Positions 35,943 to 45,370 of a DNA stretch of 64,000 nucleotides are shown piece after piece. A program made the translations under genes and the position numbers. How positions within the stretch are numbered: the first letter of the stretch is position 1; every line of letters begins with the position of its first letter. Source of the stretch: Sphaerospermopsis sp. SIO1G1 (GTDB lineage Bacteria; Cyanobacteriota; Cyanobacteriia; Cyanobacteriales; Nostocaceae); NCBI GenBank assembly GCA_010672785.1, contig JAAHFX010000002.1:201493-265492 (forward strand), given 5' to 3'. Below the pieces are notes generated by a model. That model was not told the origin of the DNA and ran no database searches. It worked only from the letters and a program-made list of their open reading frames with translations.

Positions 35943-35973
35943 TAGATATAAGCAATTCAACCAAGAGGCAAAC

Positions 35974-36504
35974 ATGGCTGTCATCGAAACTGTACCCGAC
36001 GTATTATTTAAAACCCGTGTTCGTGATGAATCCGTAGGCGGGCCTAACCCCTTCCGCTGGCAAGATCGCACCACCAAAGAATTATTTGCAGGTAAGCGTG
36101 TAGTTGTATTTTCCTTACCAGGTGCTTTCACACCCACCTGTTCCACATCCCACCTACCTCGTTATGAAGAACTATATACAGAATTCAAAGCATTAGGAAT
36201 TGACGAAGTAATTTGTATTTCTGTTAACGACGCTTTTGTTATGTACCAATGGGGTAAACAACAAGGCGCGCAAAATGTATTTCTCCTACCTGATGGTAAC
36301 GGCGAATTTACCCGTAAAATGGGAATGTTAGTAGATAAAGCCAACTTAGGATTTGGAATGCGTTCTTGGCGTTACTCAATGGTAGTAAAAGACGGTAAAA
36401 TTGAGAAAATTTTCACAGAACCAGGGTACAGCGATAACTGTCCTACCGATCCTTTTGAAGTATCAGATGCAGACACAATGTTAAAGTACCTCAAAGGTGC
36501 ATAA
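35974..36504 (+). CDS. Type 5 peroxiredoxin (Prx5/AhpE-like)
   Basis: The 176-residue product has [20 protein letters not shown] with the peroxidatic Cys in the P-x3-T-x2-C motif and [14 protein letters not shown] with the conserved Arg. A second Cys occurs in [20 protein letters not shown]. Prx5 enzymes reduce hydrogen peroxide and alkyl peroxides with glutathione or glutaredoxin. The following gene is glutathione reductase, which fits a GSH-linked pathway, and the divergent perR fits peroxide control. There is no fused glutaredoxin domain. Confidence 0.95.
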   Translation: MAVIETVPDVLFKTRVRDESVGGPNPFRWQDRTTKELFAGKRVVVFSLPGAFTPTCSTSHLPRYEELYTEFKALGIDEVICISVNDAFVMYQWGKQQGAQNVFLLPDGNGEFTRKMGMLVDKANLGFGMRSWRYSMVVKDGKIEKIFTEPGYSDNCPTDPFEVSDADTMLKYLKGA

Positions 36505-36712
36505 TTAGTGATTGGTGATTAGTGATTGGTGATTGGTTAACAGTGAACAGTGAACAGTGAACAGTACACAGTGAACAGTACACAGTGATAACTAATAACT
36601 GAAAACTGACAACTGACAACTGTTAACTAATCACTGAAAACTGATAACTGATAACTGACAACTGACAACTGATAACTGAAAACTGATAACTGATAACTGA
36701 TAACTGAAATTA
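36505..36712. repeat. Composite tandem repeat array between peroxiredoxin and gor
   Basis: GTGATTGGTGATTA units, then AACAGTGAACAGTGA and CAGTACACAGTG units, then ~15 TGATAACTGA/TGACAACTGA units running to within 3 bases of the gor start. It replaces almost the whole 5' region of gor. Confidence 0.85.
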
Positions 36713-36714
36713 CT

Positions 36715-38067
36715 ATGACCTACGATTTTGACTTATTTGTAATTGGTGCTGGTTCTGGTGGAATTGCTACAGCCAGAAGAGCAGCAGAATATGGAGCTAA
36801 AGTAGGAGTTGCAGAGTTTGATAGACTAGGTGGAACTTGTGTTAATCGCGGTTGTGTTCCCAAAAAATTGATGGTTTATGCAGCTAATTTTCCTGAGTTA
36901 TTCACTGATGCACAAGGATATGGCTGGAGTGGTATTCAAAGTTCCTTTGATTGGGAAAAAATGATTACCGCAGTTAACAATGAAGTAGATCGGCTGAATG
37001 GAATTTATCAAAGAATGCTTGATAAGTCTGAAGTAGAAGTTTTTCGTGGTTACGGAAAATTAGTTAATTCTCATACAATTGAGATTGGGGATAAACAAGT
37101 TACAGCAGACAAAATATTAATAGCTGTTGGTGGTCATCCTATCAAACCTAACATTTTAGGAATTGAACACGCTATCATTTCTGACGATATATTCAACATT
37201 AAAAAACAACCAGAGCGAATGGTAATTTTAGGTGGTGGTTATATTGGTTCAGAATTTGCTTGTATTATGAATGGATTGGGAACACAAGTTACTCAAATAA
37301 CCCGTTCTAATATGATCTTACGTGGCTTTGATGATGACTTGAGAACAGAAATTCAACAAAGCATGATTAACCACGGCGTAAATGTAATCAATGATGTCGA
37401 ATTAATTGCTATAGAAAAAGAAACAGAAGGAATAAAAGTTACTGTTCGTAAAAATCGCGAACATGAAGATACAGTAGTGGTGGATGCTGTTAGTTTGGCA
37501 GCATTAGGAAGAAAACCAAATACACAAAGCTTAGGTTTAGAAAATACCAAAATTAAACTACATGATGGCTCAATTGTTGTAGATAAATACAGTCGCACAG
37601 ATGAAGAAAACATCTATGCAGTGGGAGACTGTACCAACCACATGAACTTAACACCAGTGGCCATCAATGAAGGACGAGCTTTTGCAGATACCATGTTTGG
37701 TGGTAAATCTCGTACCATGAGTTATGAAAACATCCCCACAGCCATTTTCACCATCCCTGAAGCTGCAACTGTAGGTTTAAGTGAAGCAGAAGCAAGAAAA
37801 GAATACGGTGATGCAATAAAAATTTACCGGACTCGCTTCCGCCCCATGTACTATACTCTTGCAGGTAAAGAAGAAAAAACCATGATGAAATTAGTGGTTG
37901 ATCAAAATACTGATAGAGTTTTAGGAGCGCATATGGTAGGAACAAGCTCCGCAGAGATCATCCAAGGAGTAGCGATCGCCGTGAAGATGGGTGCAACAAA
38001 AGCTAACTTTGATGCTACTGTAGGTATTCATCCCAGTTCAGCAGAAGAATTTGTAACTATGCGGTAG
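36715..38067 (+). CDS. gor: Glutathione-disulfide reductase
   Basis: The 450-residue flavoprotein has the FAD motif FVIGAGSGGIATARRAAEYG, the redox disulfide GGTCVNRGCVPKKLM, the NAD(P) motif ILGGGYIGSEFA with the following TQITRS, YAVGDCTNHMNLTPVA, and the C-terminal HPSSAEEF with the catalytic His. It reduces GSSG to GSH, here probably supplying the peroxiredoxin encoded upstream. The two genes are separated by a repeat array, so the promoter of gor may lie within or before the array. Confidence 0.96.
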   Translation: MTYDFDLFVIGAGSGGIATARRAAEYGAKVGVAEFDRLGGTCVNRGCVPKKLMVYAANFPELFTDAQGYGWSGIQSSFDWEKMITAVNNEVDRLNGIYQRMLDKSEVEVFRGYGKLVNSHTIEIGDKQVTADKILIAVGGHPIKPNILGIEHAIISDDIFNIKKQPERMVILGGGYIGSEFACIMNGLGTQVTQITRSNMILRGFDDDLRTEIQQSMINHGVNVINDVELIAIEKETEGIKVTVRKNREHEDTVVVDAVSLAALGRKPNTQSLGLENTKIKLHDGSIVVDKYSRTDEENIYAVGDCTNHMNLTPVAINEGRAFADTMFGGKSRTMSYENIPTAIFTIPEAATVGLSEAEARKEYGDAIKIYRTRFRPMYYTLAGKEEKTMMKLVVDQNTDRVLGAHMVGTSSAEIIQGVAIAVKMGATKANFDATVGIHPSSAEEFVTMR

Positions 38068-38069
38068 TT

Positions 38070-38262
38070 TCAGTTATCAGTTATCAGTTATCAGTTATCA
38101 GTTATCAGTTATCAGTTATCAGTTATCAGTTAGCAGTGTTCAGTTAGCAGTTAGCAGGTATCAGTTAGCAGTTAGCAGTGTTCAGTTAGCAGGTATCAGT
38201 TAGCAGTTAGCAGTGTTCAGTTAGCAGGTATCAGTTAGCAGTTAGCAGGTATCAGTTTTTAG
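38070..38262 (+). repeat. Heptad repeat array, left arm (CAGTTAT/CAGTTAG)
   Basis: About 27 near-perfect 7-mers (CAGTTAT, CAGTTAG, CAGGTAT) run from the gor stop codon. The orientation is the reverse complement of the array at 38817-39212 and of the one before gor. Confidence 0.95.
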
Positions 38263-38379
38263 TTAGGATTCATGTGTTTTCTTGTTATTAATTATAGTAT
38301 AAATACTGATCAAGAGTAATTCTGTCAGCTTTATAATTGTTGTGGATAACTGTTTTAATAAATAAAAGCTGACTTCTTT

Positions 38380-38730
38380 ATGGACAGTCTAGTTTATGAT
38401 AAGGCATATAAATTTTCAATTAGAATTATAAAAGCATACCAATATTTAACTGATAGTAAAAAAGAATATATAATATCTAAGCAATTAATCAGGAGTGGTA
38501 CATCAATAGGAGCTAATATTGCAGAAGCAAATGGAGCGATATCCACAGCTGACTTTTCTGCAAAAATTTCCATAGCCTATAAAGAATGTTTAGAAGCAAA
38601 ATATTGGCTTTCTCTACTCAAGGATACATCATACATAGATGAAAAAGCATTCAATAGTATTTACTCAGATGCTGATGAGATAGGGAAAATTTTATATTCA
38701 ATTCTCAAAACAACCAGGTATCACAAATAA
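38380..38730 (+). CDS. Four-helix-bundle protein (23S rRNA intervening-sequence / Avd-like family)
   Basis: The 116-residue all-helical product has the family pattern DKAYKFSIRIIKAYQYLT, YIISKQLIRSGTSIGANIAEA, DFSAKISIAYKECLEAKYWL and a C-terminal helix with IYSDADEIGKILYSILK. Relatives are encoded inside 23S rRNA intervening sequences and, as Avd, in diversity-generating retroelements; stand-alone copies like this are common in cyanobacteria and have no assigned role. No reverse transcriptase or variable repeat is nearby. The gene sits alone between two heptad arrays of opposite orientation (38070-38262 and 38817-39212). Confidence 0.9.
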   Translation: MDSLVYDKAYKFSIRIIKAYQYLTDSKKEYIISKQLIRSGTSIGANIAEANGAISTADFSAKISIAYKECLEAKYWLSLLKDTSYIDEKAFNSIYSDADEIGKILYSILKTTRYHK

Positions 38731-38816
38731 CAAATCAATAAAAACAAATTTATAAAGTAAATATCAGTTCCCAGCCAATCAGATATACATTATACTGGGT
38801 TAACAATCCCAATATT

Positions 38817-39212
38817 ACTGCTAACTGCTAACTGATAACTGATAACTGATAACTGCTAACTGATACCTGCTAACTGATAACTGCTAACTGAACACTGCTA
38901 ACTGATAACTGCTAACTGCTAACTGCTAACTGCTAACTGATAACTGCTAACTGATAACTGCTAACTGAACACTGATACCTGCTAACTGAACACTGCTAAC
39001 TGATACCTGCTAACTGAACACTGCTAACTGCTAACTGCTAACTGCTAACTGATAACTGCTAACTGATAACTGATAACTGATAACTGCTAACTGCTAACTG
39101 AACACTGCTAACTGATACCTGCTAACTGAACACTGCTAACTGCTAACTGCTAACTGCTAACTGAACACTGATAACTGCTAACTGATAACTGCTAACTGAT
39201 AACTGTTAACTG
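38817..39212 (-). repeat. Long heptad repeat array, right arm (CTGATAA/CTGCTAA)
   Basis: About 57 near-perfect 7-mers mixing CTGATAA, CTGCTAA, CTGAACA and CTGATAC extend to 7 bases before the ABC transporter start. It is the inverted counterpart of 38070-38262. There are no spacers, so it is not a CRISPR. Confidence 0.95.
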
Positions 39213-39218
39213 AATAAA

Positions 39219-41099
39219 ATGAGCATCTATCCAAAAAATAAAAAATCCTCCACAAATAACCGTAATAAAAATAGTGACTGGCGGTTATTTTTGCTTTTAC
39301 TACCCTATGGCCGTCGTAGTGGTAAATTATTGGCGTGGTCAATTTTATTACTAATTCCTGTGGGTATTGCTAATTCTACCCAACCTTTGTTAATTGGACA
39401 AGCAATATCCCTAATTCGTGAAGAACCCAGTGTTTATGAATTTCTGACAAATCGTTCTTTAATGGAAAGTTTATACATTATTCAAGGCTTATTTTTAATC
39501 ACAATTATTGTTAAATTATCTCTGACAGGATATCAAGGATTTATAGTTCAGAAATTAGGACAGAATATTACATCAGAAATTCGTAAAGATTTATTTACTC
39601 ATGTGACATCTTTGGCGGTTAATTTCTTTGAAAAAACACCAATAGGTAAACTGATTACTAGATTAATTAACGATGTTGAAAGTTTAGGAGATGTATTTGC
39701 AACTGGGGCGGTTAGCATTTTTGCTGACATATTTTCTATGCTATTGATTATTGGTTTTATGATTTCTATCCAATGGCAATTAGCAGGATTATTAATATCT
39801 GTCCTCATCCCAGTTTCTTGTATAATCATTTACTTCCAAAAACAATATAGAAAAGCAAATTATAGATCCAGAGATGAATTATCAAAGCTTAATTCTCAAC
39901 TTCAAGAAAACATCGTTGGTATTGATGTAGTGCAACTCTTTCGTCGGGAAAACTTTAATAGCGAGTTATTTAAAAATACTAACAAAAAATATATTCACGA
40001 AGTTGATGTGAGTATTTCCTATGAATCTGCTGTTTCTGCTACATTAGAATGGGTGGGGCTAATTGCAATTGCTGGAGTGTTATGGATAGGTAGTGTTTTA
40101 CTTTTAGAAGATAATCTCACCTTTGGAATTTTATCGGCCTTCGTTTTATACGCCCAAAAATTATTTGTACCCCTGCAAAACTTTGCTGAAAAATTCACAA
40201 CAATTCAATCTGGTTTGACAGCAATTGAAAGGGTGCATAATATTTTAGAAGAACCCATAGAAATTAAAGATGTAGTTAACCCTCGCTTCTCAATTTTAGA
40301 TAATCAATTTGGATATATAGATGAGATTATCACTGATTTAGAAAATCAGACTTTTACACAACCACCAGAATTGGGAGAAATCAAATTTGAAAATGTGTGG
40401 TTTGCTTATAAAGAAAATGATTATGTCATCAAAGATTTAAACTTCACTATTCACCCAGGAGAAAAAGTTGCACTAGTAGGGCCAACAGGAGCAGGAAAAA
40501 GTTCTATTATCAGACTTTTAAGTCGTCTATATGAACCCACTCAAGGACGTATTTTAATTGATGGTATAGATATTCGAGAGATACCACAATCAGAGTTAAG
40601 ATGTTATATGGCGGTGATTTTACAGGAAGCTTTTCTGTTTGCTGGTGATGTGAAAAGTAACATTTCTTTGGGTGATAGTTACAGTTTTGAGGAAATTCAG
40701 CAAGCGGCCGCAAAAACTAATATAGATGATTTTATTAGTCAGTTACCCCAAGGTTATAATACAGAATTAAGATCCAGGGGAACAAATATTTCCAGCGGAC
40801 AAAAACAACTTTTAGCTTTTGCAAGAGCAGCAATTCGTAACCCCCAAATTTTAGTTTTAGATGAAGCTACTTCTAGTTTAGACGTAAGTACAGAGGCGTT
40901 AGTACAAAAGGCATTAAATCAACTTTTAACTAGGAGAACAGCTATTATTATTGCTCACCGTTTATCAACTATTAGAAATGTAGACAGAATTTTTGTATTG
41001 AAACGGGGAGAGTTAATTGAACAAGGAAATCATGAACAATTAATTTTAGCAAAAGGATTTTATTCTACTTTACATAATTTACAAATGCTAGGAATTTAG
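39219..41099 (+). CDS. ABC exporter, fused permease and ATPase
   Basis: The 626-residue half-transporter has six membrane helices (residues 30-325) with the exporter coupling region (SEIRKDLFTHVTSLAVNFFEKTPIGKLITRLINDVE). The C-terminal ATPase carries Walker A GPTGAGKSSI, Q-loop ILQEAFLFAGD, a variant signature ISSGQKQ, Walker B ILVLDEATSSLD and switch IIAHRLSTIR. Related proteins export lipids, peptides or drugs; the substrate is unknown. The array ends 7 bases before the ATG, leaving no normal ribosome-binding site, which makes its expression interesting. Confidence 0.93.
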   Translation: MSIYPKNKKSSTNNRNKNSDWRLFLLLLPYGRRSGKLLAWSILLLIPVGIANSTQPLLIGQAISLIREEPSVYEFLTNRSLMESLYIIQGLFLITIIVKLSLTGYQGFIVQKLGQNITSEIRKDLFTHVTSLAVNFFEKTPIGKLITRLINDVESLGDVFATGAVSIFADIFSMLLIIGFMISIQWQLAGLLISVLIPVSCIIIYFQKQYRKANYRSRDELSKLNSQLQENIVGIDVVQLFRRENFNSELFKNTNKKYIHEVDVSISYESAVSATLEWVGLIAIAGVLWIGSVLLLEDNLTFGILSAFVLYAQKLFVPLQNFAEKFTTIQSGLTAIERVHNILEEPIEIKDVVNPRFSILDNQFGYIDEIITDLENQTFTQPPELGEIKFENVWFAYKENDYVIKDLNFTIHPGEKVALVGPTGAGKSSIIRLLSRLYEPTQGRILIDGIDIREIPQSELRCYMAVILQEAFLFAGDVKSNISLGDSYSFEEIQQAAAKTNIDDFISQLPQGYNTELRSRGTNISSGQKQLLAFARAAIRNPQILVLDEATSSLDVSTEALVQKALNQLLTRRTAIIIAHRLSTIRNVDRIFVLKRGELIEQGNHEQLILAKGFYSTLHNLQMLGI

Positions 41100-41127
41100 G
41101 TTTTAAGTAAATGACTTTATGTAATTC

Positions 41128-41221
41128 AGGACTTACGCAAAATATCTCTTGTAACCCTCACTCCTCTGTGTTCTCTGTGCCTGGAGTAGTTCAATTATTT
41201 CATAGCTTGTGCGTAAGTCCT
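41128..41221. mobile_element. AGGACTTACGCA-type MITE, copy 4
   Basis: It starts AGGACTTACGCAAAATATCTC and ends TTGTGCGTAAGTCCT. The interior has ACTCCTCTGTGTTCTCTGTG. It directly abuts the next element (AGTCGTGCAAAA at 41225). Confidence 0.88.
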
Positions 41222-41224
41222 AAG

Positions 41225-41515
41225 TAGTCGTGCAAAATACAGCAGATTTCTTTGCTATGAGGTACAAATTATAATCATGGAACTCTTGTGGGGTGGGCCG
41301 GACAGCCCGCCAACAGTGTACCTCAAAACAGCGGAAAGTGCTGTAAATTTCATATTCAGGAAAGGTGACAGGTGACAGGTGACAGGTGACAGGTGACAGG
41401 TGACAGGTGACAGGTGACGGGTAACAGACAAGATATACAGAGATTTCTATTATTTTCCCAAATGTGCAATTAATTTTGTCCAGGTACTTATAATTAATTC
41501 TGTCCATGTACTTAC
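41225..41515. repeat. Dispersed AGTCGTGCAAAATA element, interrupted by a TA-flanked MITE
   Basis: AGTCGTGCAAAATA is followed, after the 107-bp insertion, by AATTTCATATTCAGG. Then come eight GTGACAG heptads (about 41363-41420) and ATACAGAGATTTCT to AATTAATTTTGTCCAGGTAC. The uninterrupted relative is at 57243-57388. Its right end overlaps the stop codon of the NB-ARC gene (41512). Confidence 0.75.
41238..41345. mobile_element. 107-bp TA-flanked MITE, copy 2 (nested)
   Basis: It starts TACAGCAGATTTCTTTGC and ends GCGGAAAGTGCTGTA. Comparison with 57243-57388 gives the empty site GCAAAA-TA-AATTT: the element lies exactly at that TA and is bounded by TA on both sides, as for TA target duplication. 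Confidence 0.88.
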
Positions 41516-44418
41516 TGTTGTCGCAACAAACGCAAATTTTCTCTGACTGTAACTGTATTTGGATGATTAACCCCTAACACCCGCTCAAACATCTCTAAAG
41601 CTTGCAGGTAGAGAGGTTCAGCTTCTGTGTACCTGCCTTGGCTATAGTAGAGTAAGGCTAAATTATTCAAGCTAGAAGCAACATCAGGATGGTCGCCTGT
41701 AAATAGCCGCTGTCTCATTTCTAAAGCTTGCAGGTAGAGAGGTTCAGCTTCTGTGTACCTGCCTTGGCTATTGTAGAGTAAGGCTAAATTATTCAAGCTA
41801 GAAGCAACGTTGGGATGGTCGCCTGTAAATAGCCGCTTATACATCTCTAAAGCTTGCAGGTAGAGAGGTTCAGCTTCTGTGTACCTGCCTTGGCTATAGT
41901 AGAGTAAGGCTAAATTATTCAAGCTAGTAGCAACATCAGGATGGTCGCCTGTAAATAGCCGCTGTCTCATTTCTAAAGCTTGAATGAAGAAAGGTTCGGC
42001 TTCTGTGTACTTCCCTTGACTATAGTAGAGTGCTGCTAAATTATTCAAGCTAGAAGCAACATCAGGATGGTCGCCTGTAAATAGCCGCTGTCTCATTTCT
42101 AAAGCTTGCAGGTAGAGAGGTTCAGCTTCTGTGTACCTGCCTTGGCTTTTGTAGAGAAAGGCTAAATTATTCAAGCTAGTAGCAACGTTGGGATGGTCGC
42201 CTGTAAATAGCCGCTTATACATCTCTAAAGCTTGCAGGTAGAGAGGTTCAGCTTCTGTGTACCTGCCTTGGCTATCGTAGAGAAAGGCTAAATTATTCAA
42301 GCTAGTAGCAACGTTGGGATGGTCGCCTGTAAATAGCCGCTGTGTCATTTCTAAAGCTTGCAGGTAGAGAGGTTCAGCTTCTGTGTACCTGCCTTGGCTA
42401 TTGTAGAGAAAGGCTAAATTATTCAAGCTTTGTGCAACGTAGGGATGGTCGCCTGTAAATAGCCGCTTATACATCTCTAAAGCTTGCAGGTAGAGAGGTT
42501 CAGCTTCTGTGTACCTGCCTTGGCTATCGTAGAGAAAGGCTAAATTATTCAAGCTAGTAGCAACGTTGGGATGGTCGCCTGTAAATAGCCGCTGTGTCAT
42601 TTCTAAAGCTTGCAGGTAGAGAGGTTCAGCTTCTGTGTACCTGCCTTGGCTATTGTAGAGAAAGGCTAAATTATTCAAGCTTTGTGCAACGTAGGGATGG
42701 TCGCCTGTAAATAGCCGCTTATACATCTCTAAAGCTTGCAGGTAGAGAGGTTCAGCTTCTGTGTACCTGCCTTGGCTATAGTAGAGTAAGGCTAAATTAT
42801 TCAAGCTAGAAGCAACATCAGGATGGTCGCCTGTAAATAGCCGCTTATACATCTCTAAAGCTTGCAGGTAGAGAGGTTCAGCTTCTGTGTACCTGCCTTG
42901 GCTATAGTAGAGTAAGGCTAAATTATTCAAGCTAGAAGCAACATCAGGATGGTCGCCTGTAAATAGCCGCTTATACATCTCTAAAGCTTGCAGGTAGAGA
43001 GGTTCAGCATCTGTGTACCTGCCTTGGCTATAGTAGAGTAAGGCTAAATTATTCAAGCTAGAAGCAACATCAGGATGGTCTTTTCCCAGGCGAGATTTTA
43101 CTACTGATACACATTGCTCATACCAAGGTTCTGCTAGAGCATATAATCCCTGTCCAGAATAATATCTACCTAACCCAACAAATACCCAAAGTAAATTTTC
43201 ATCACTAACTACATCAATCAGATTTTCTGCTACCTCTGTTAAATGTGGAATAGCATCTTTGACTGACTTGATAAATTCTTGAGTTGGTAATTCAGGAACT
43301 GTCTTTGCTACTTCTACCATTGCTTGACAGAAATTATACTTCTGCTCATCTTTATTGGCTAAATTGTCTTGCTTGTCTGTGAGAAATTCCCGAATTAGCT
43401 GATGTAATCTATAACTTTCCTCACCTTCTAACAGATGCAAGTTTTCTAATTCTACCCTGGCATCTTCCAACTCTTCTAAATCTGGCTCTGATGCTGCACT
43501 TTCTACTAATAACCAAGGAATGGGAGCTAAAGCAAATAAACTGAGTAAACAACCTAAATTTTGAGCTTCTTGACTTAATTCTGACCAACTCAATTCAAAA
43601 GCTGCTGCTACTCCACGTTTGATATTTGCAGTCCAAGTAGGGTCATTTTCGTTGACAATTAATGACTTATGTTTTAACCCTTTTTTCTCCAACCGTTGCA
43701 GCATTTCTGCTAAAGATATCTTATATTTTTTGACATATCTCCCCACTAATTGCAAAGCTAGGGGCAAATAGCCTAAACGCTGACAAAGTTCTTGAGCTTG
43801 TGCTTCTTCTTGCTCTTGCTTTTGTTCACCAATTAATTGATCTAATAATAAAAGTGCGTCGGTTTCTTGTAAAACTGATAAAGATAAAGAACTAGCTAAA
43901 TCTAGTTTTAATCTGGTGGTAATTAGGACTTTAAAATCAGATGGTTGTGGTGGGAGGTAGGGTTTTATATTGCTGTAGTTTTTAACATCATCGAGAACTA
44001 TCAAGGTTTTTCCATCACGCCAATTTCGCCAACACCAACGAATTTTGTCTGATAAATCGAAATCATCTGGTGGTGTTAAACCCAAATCTGTGCGAGCAAA
44101 TTGGAGTATTTGTAAACCTATGTCTTGTTCTCTTGCTTGTAGCCAACAGATACCACCAGGATAATCATAAGACTGTAAATGTAATCGTGAATATCGAATT
44201 GCTAATTCAGTTTTACCAACTCCTCCCATTCCTTCCACAGCAGCAATTACCACTGAGTCATGTTGTTTTAGTTGTTGGTGAAGTTGCTCTAATTCTCCTT
44301 CTCTCCCTACAAATTTCTCTGTGTTACTGGAAGGAATATTGTGGGGTAATTTTGGTGTGGGAAAATCTCGCCTCTTTAAATTTACACCATTGTCATCTAA
44401 AGAGGCATCTGAGGGTTT
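41512..44418 (-). pseudogene. NB-ARC ATPase with twelve TPRs; 3' part of a frameshifted STAND gene
   Basis: The frame is open from 44418 but has no good start: the first candidate (GTG 44253) lies after the conserved entry NTEKFVGREGELEQL. The NB-ARC domain shows Walker A GMGGVGKTELA, Walker B KTLIVLDDV, VLITTR and GYLPLAL. After a linker come twelve 42-residue kinesin-light-chain-type TPRs (unit A-x-SLNNLA-LY-SQGRYTEAEP-YLQALE). The repeats are nearly identical in DNA (126-bp units), so recently expanded. The upstream frame encodes an alpha/beta hydrolase that would join it if one A were restored in the A5 run at 44416-44420. STAND ATPases sense a trigger through repeats and activate an N-terminal effector, here the hydrolase. 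Confidence 0.85.
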
Positions 44419-45269
44419 TTAATCTGATCCTTATTTTGTATTTCTATGGGAATTGTTGCATCACCTGGTGGTAAAACTTTTTGTTTGGGGACACATTCTT
44501 TAATAAACCTTTCTACACCCAAATAAATCATGCTATTATTCGATTCTGGTTTAGCAATAGAGTCATGATTTGCTTCTTCCACCGCCACCGGTTTGACATC
44601 TTTAATTCCCGGATTCGCACTACTAGCATTAACAATTAAAACTCCATTAGTTGGCAGTGTTTCATAATAAACTTTTGTTTTAATTCCTAAAGTATCAACA
44701 TTTTGACGATACCATTCATCCAATTCACGTAATTGAGGTGCATGGGGTTTTAATTCCTCCACATTAACCGTAGTCAAAAACCCTGCTAAAGAATTTACCC
44801 ATTGAGCAACATCAGAACCAACGTGGGGAGTGGAGATGAAAACTATTCCTTTCGTAGAGTCTAAAATATCTTGATTATTAGCTGGAAAATTTTGTGCTGT
44901 ACTCAACATCTTCTTAACCAACAACCCACCCATACTATGAGTCACAAAAACAATTGGATGTTCCCCTAATTCATAGTTTTGCAAATTTTCTAATAAATTA
45001 CTAGCTTGATCAAAAAGCGGCATAGCTGAACCATTGGTAGTGAATCGTGCTGCACTATAACCAAAAGTCCAAATACCAATATCTGGGAAAGTTTCACCTA
45101 ACCAAACTGGCCAAAATTTATCTTTTTGATAATTTTTATCCTGTGGTTTTTGCCAATGCCAAGTATTCCAAGGATGACCGGCTAAACCATGAACAAAAAC
45201 TATATTTCCTCGACGACTGGGGTTGTCGCATCCTGAGATTTTGATTAAACCTTTATTATTAGAATTCAT
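44397..45269 (-). CDS. Alpha/beta hydrolase, probable effector half of the broken STAND gene
   Basis: About 290 residues from ATG 45269 (MNSNNKGLIKISG). The lipase/PGAP1-like fold shows the oxyanion segment VFVHGLAGHPWNTW, the nucleophile elbow VTHSMGGLL, FISTPHVGSDVAQW and a late His in EEANHDSIAKP. The frame ends at 44397 with KNPQMPL, overlapping the NB-ARC frame by 22 bases. Restoring one base in the adjacent A run would fuse them as ...IKKPSDASLDDNG. Hydrolase-NB-ARC-TPR fusions are familiar from large cyanobacterial genomes. The protein could still be made as a free hydrolase. Confidence 0.85.
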   Translation of the reverse strand: MNSNNKGLIKISGCDNPSRRGNIVFVHGLAGHPWNTWHWQKPQDKNYQKDKFWPVWLGETFPDIGIWTFGYSAARFTTNGSAMPLFDQASNLLENLQNYELGEHPIVFVTHSMGGLLVKKMLSTAQNFPANNQDILDSTKGIVFISTPHVGSDVAQWVNSLAGFLTTVNVEELKPHAPQLRELDEWYRQNVDTLGIKTKVYYETLPTNGVLIVNASSANPGIKDVKPVAVEEANHDSIAKPESNNSMIYLGVERFIKECVPKQKVLPPGDATIPIEIQNKDQIKNPQMPL

Positions 45270-45370
45270 GATCACAATTAAATATTTTGCTGTTATAAAC
45301 TTGTACAGAATTTAGATTAAATTACAGGAATTATTAATTATCTAAGTAAGTCAGCGGGGAAATTTATAAC

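Noticed and set aside
38380..38730. Diversity-generating retroelement accessory gene (avd)
   Set aside because: There is no reverse transcriptase and no template/variable repeat pair within the window.
38817..39212. Possible CRISPR array
   Set aside because: The repeats are contiguous 7-mers without spacers and no cas gene is near; this is a heptad tandem array.
41220..41507. Minus-strand frame of 95 codons between the ABC and NB-ARC genes
   Set aside because: It is composed of nested repeats; the repeated PVTCHLS is the GTGACAG heptad translated.
44397..44421. Programmed -1 ribosomal frameshift joining hydrolase and NB-ARC
   Set aside because: The site reads ATT AAA AAC in the hydrolase frame; slipping back would place the P-site tRNA on TAA, not a standard slippery heptamer. 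A one-base indel is simpler.
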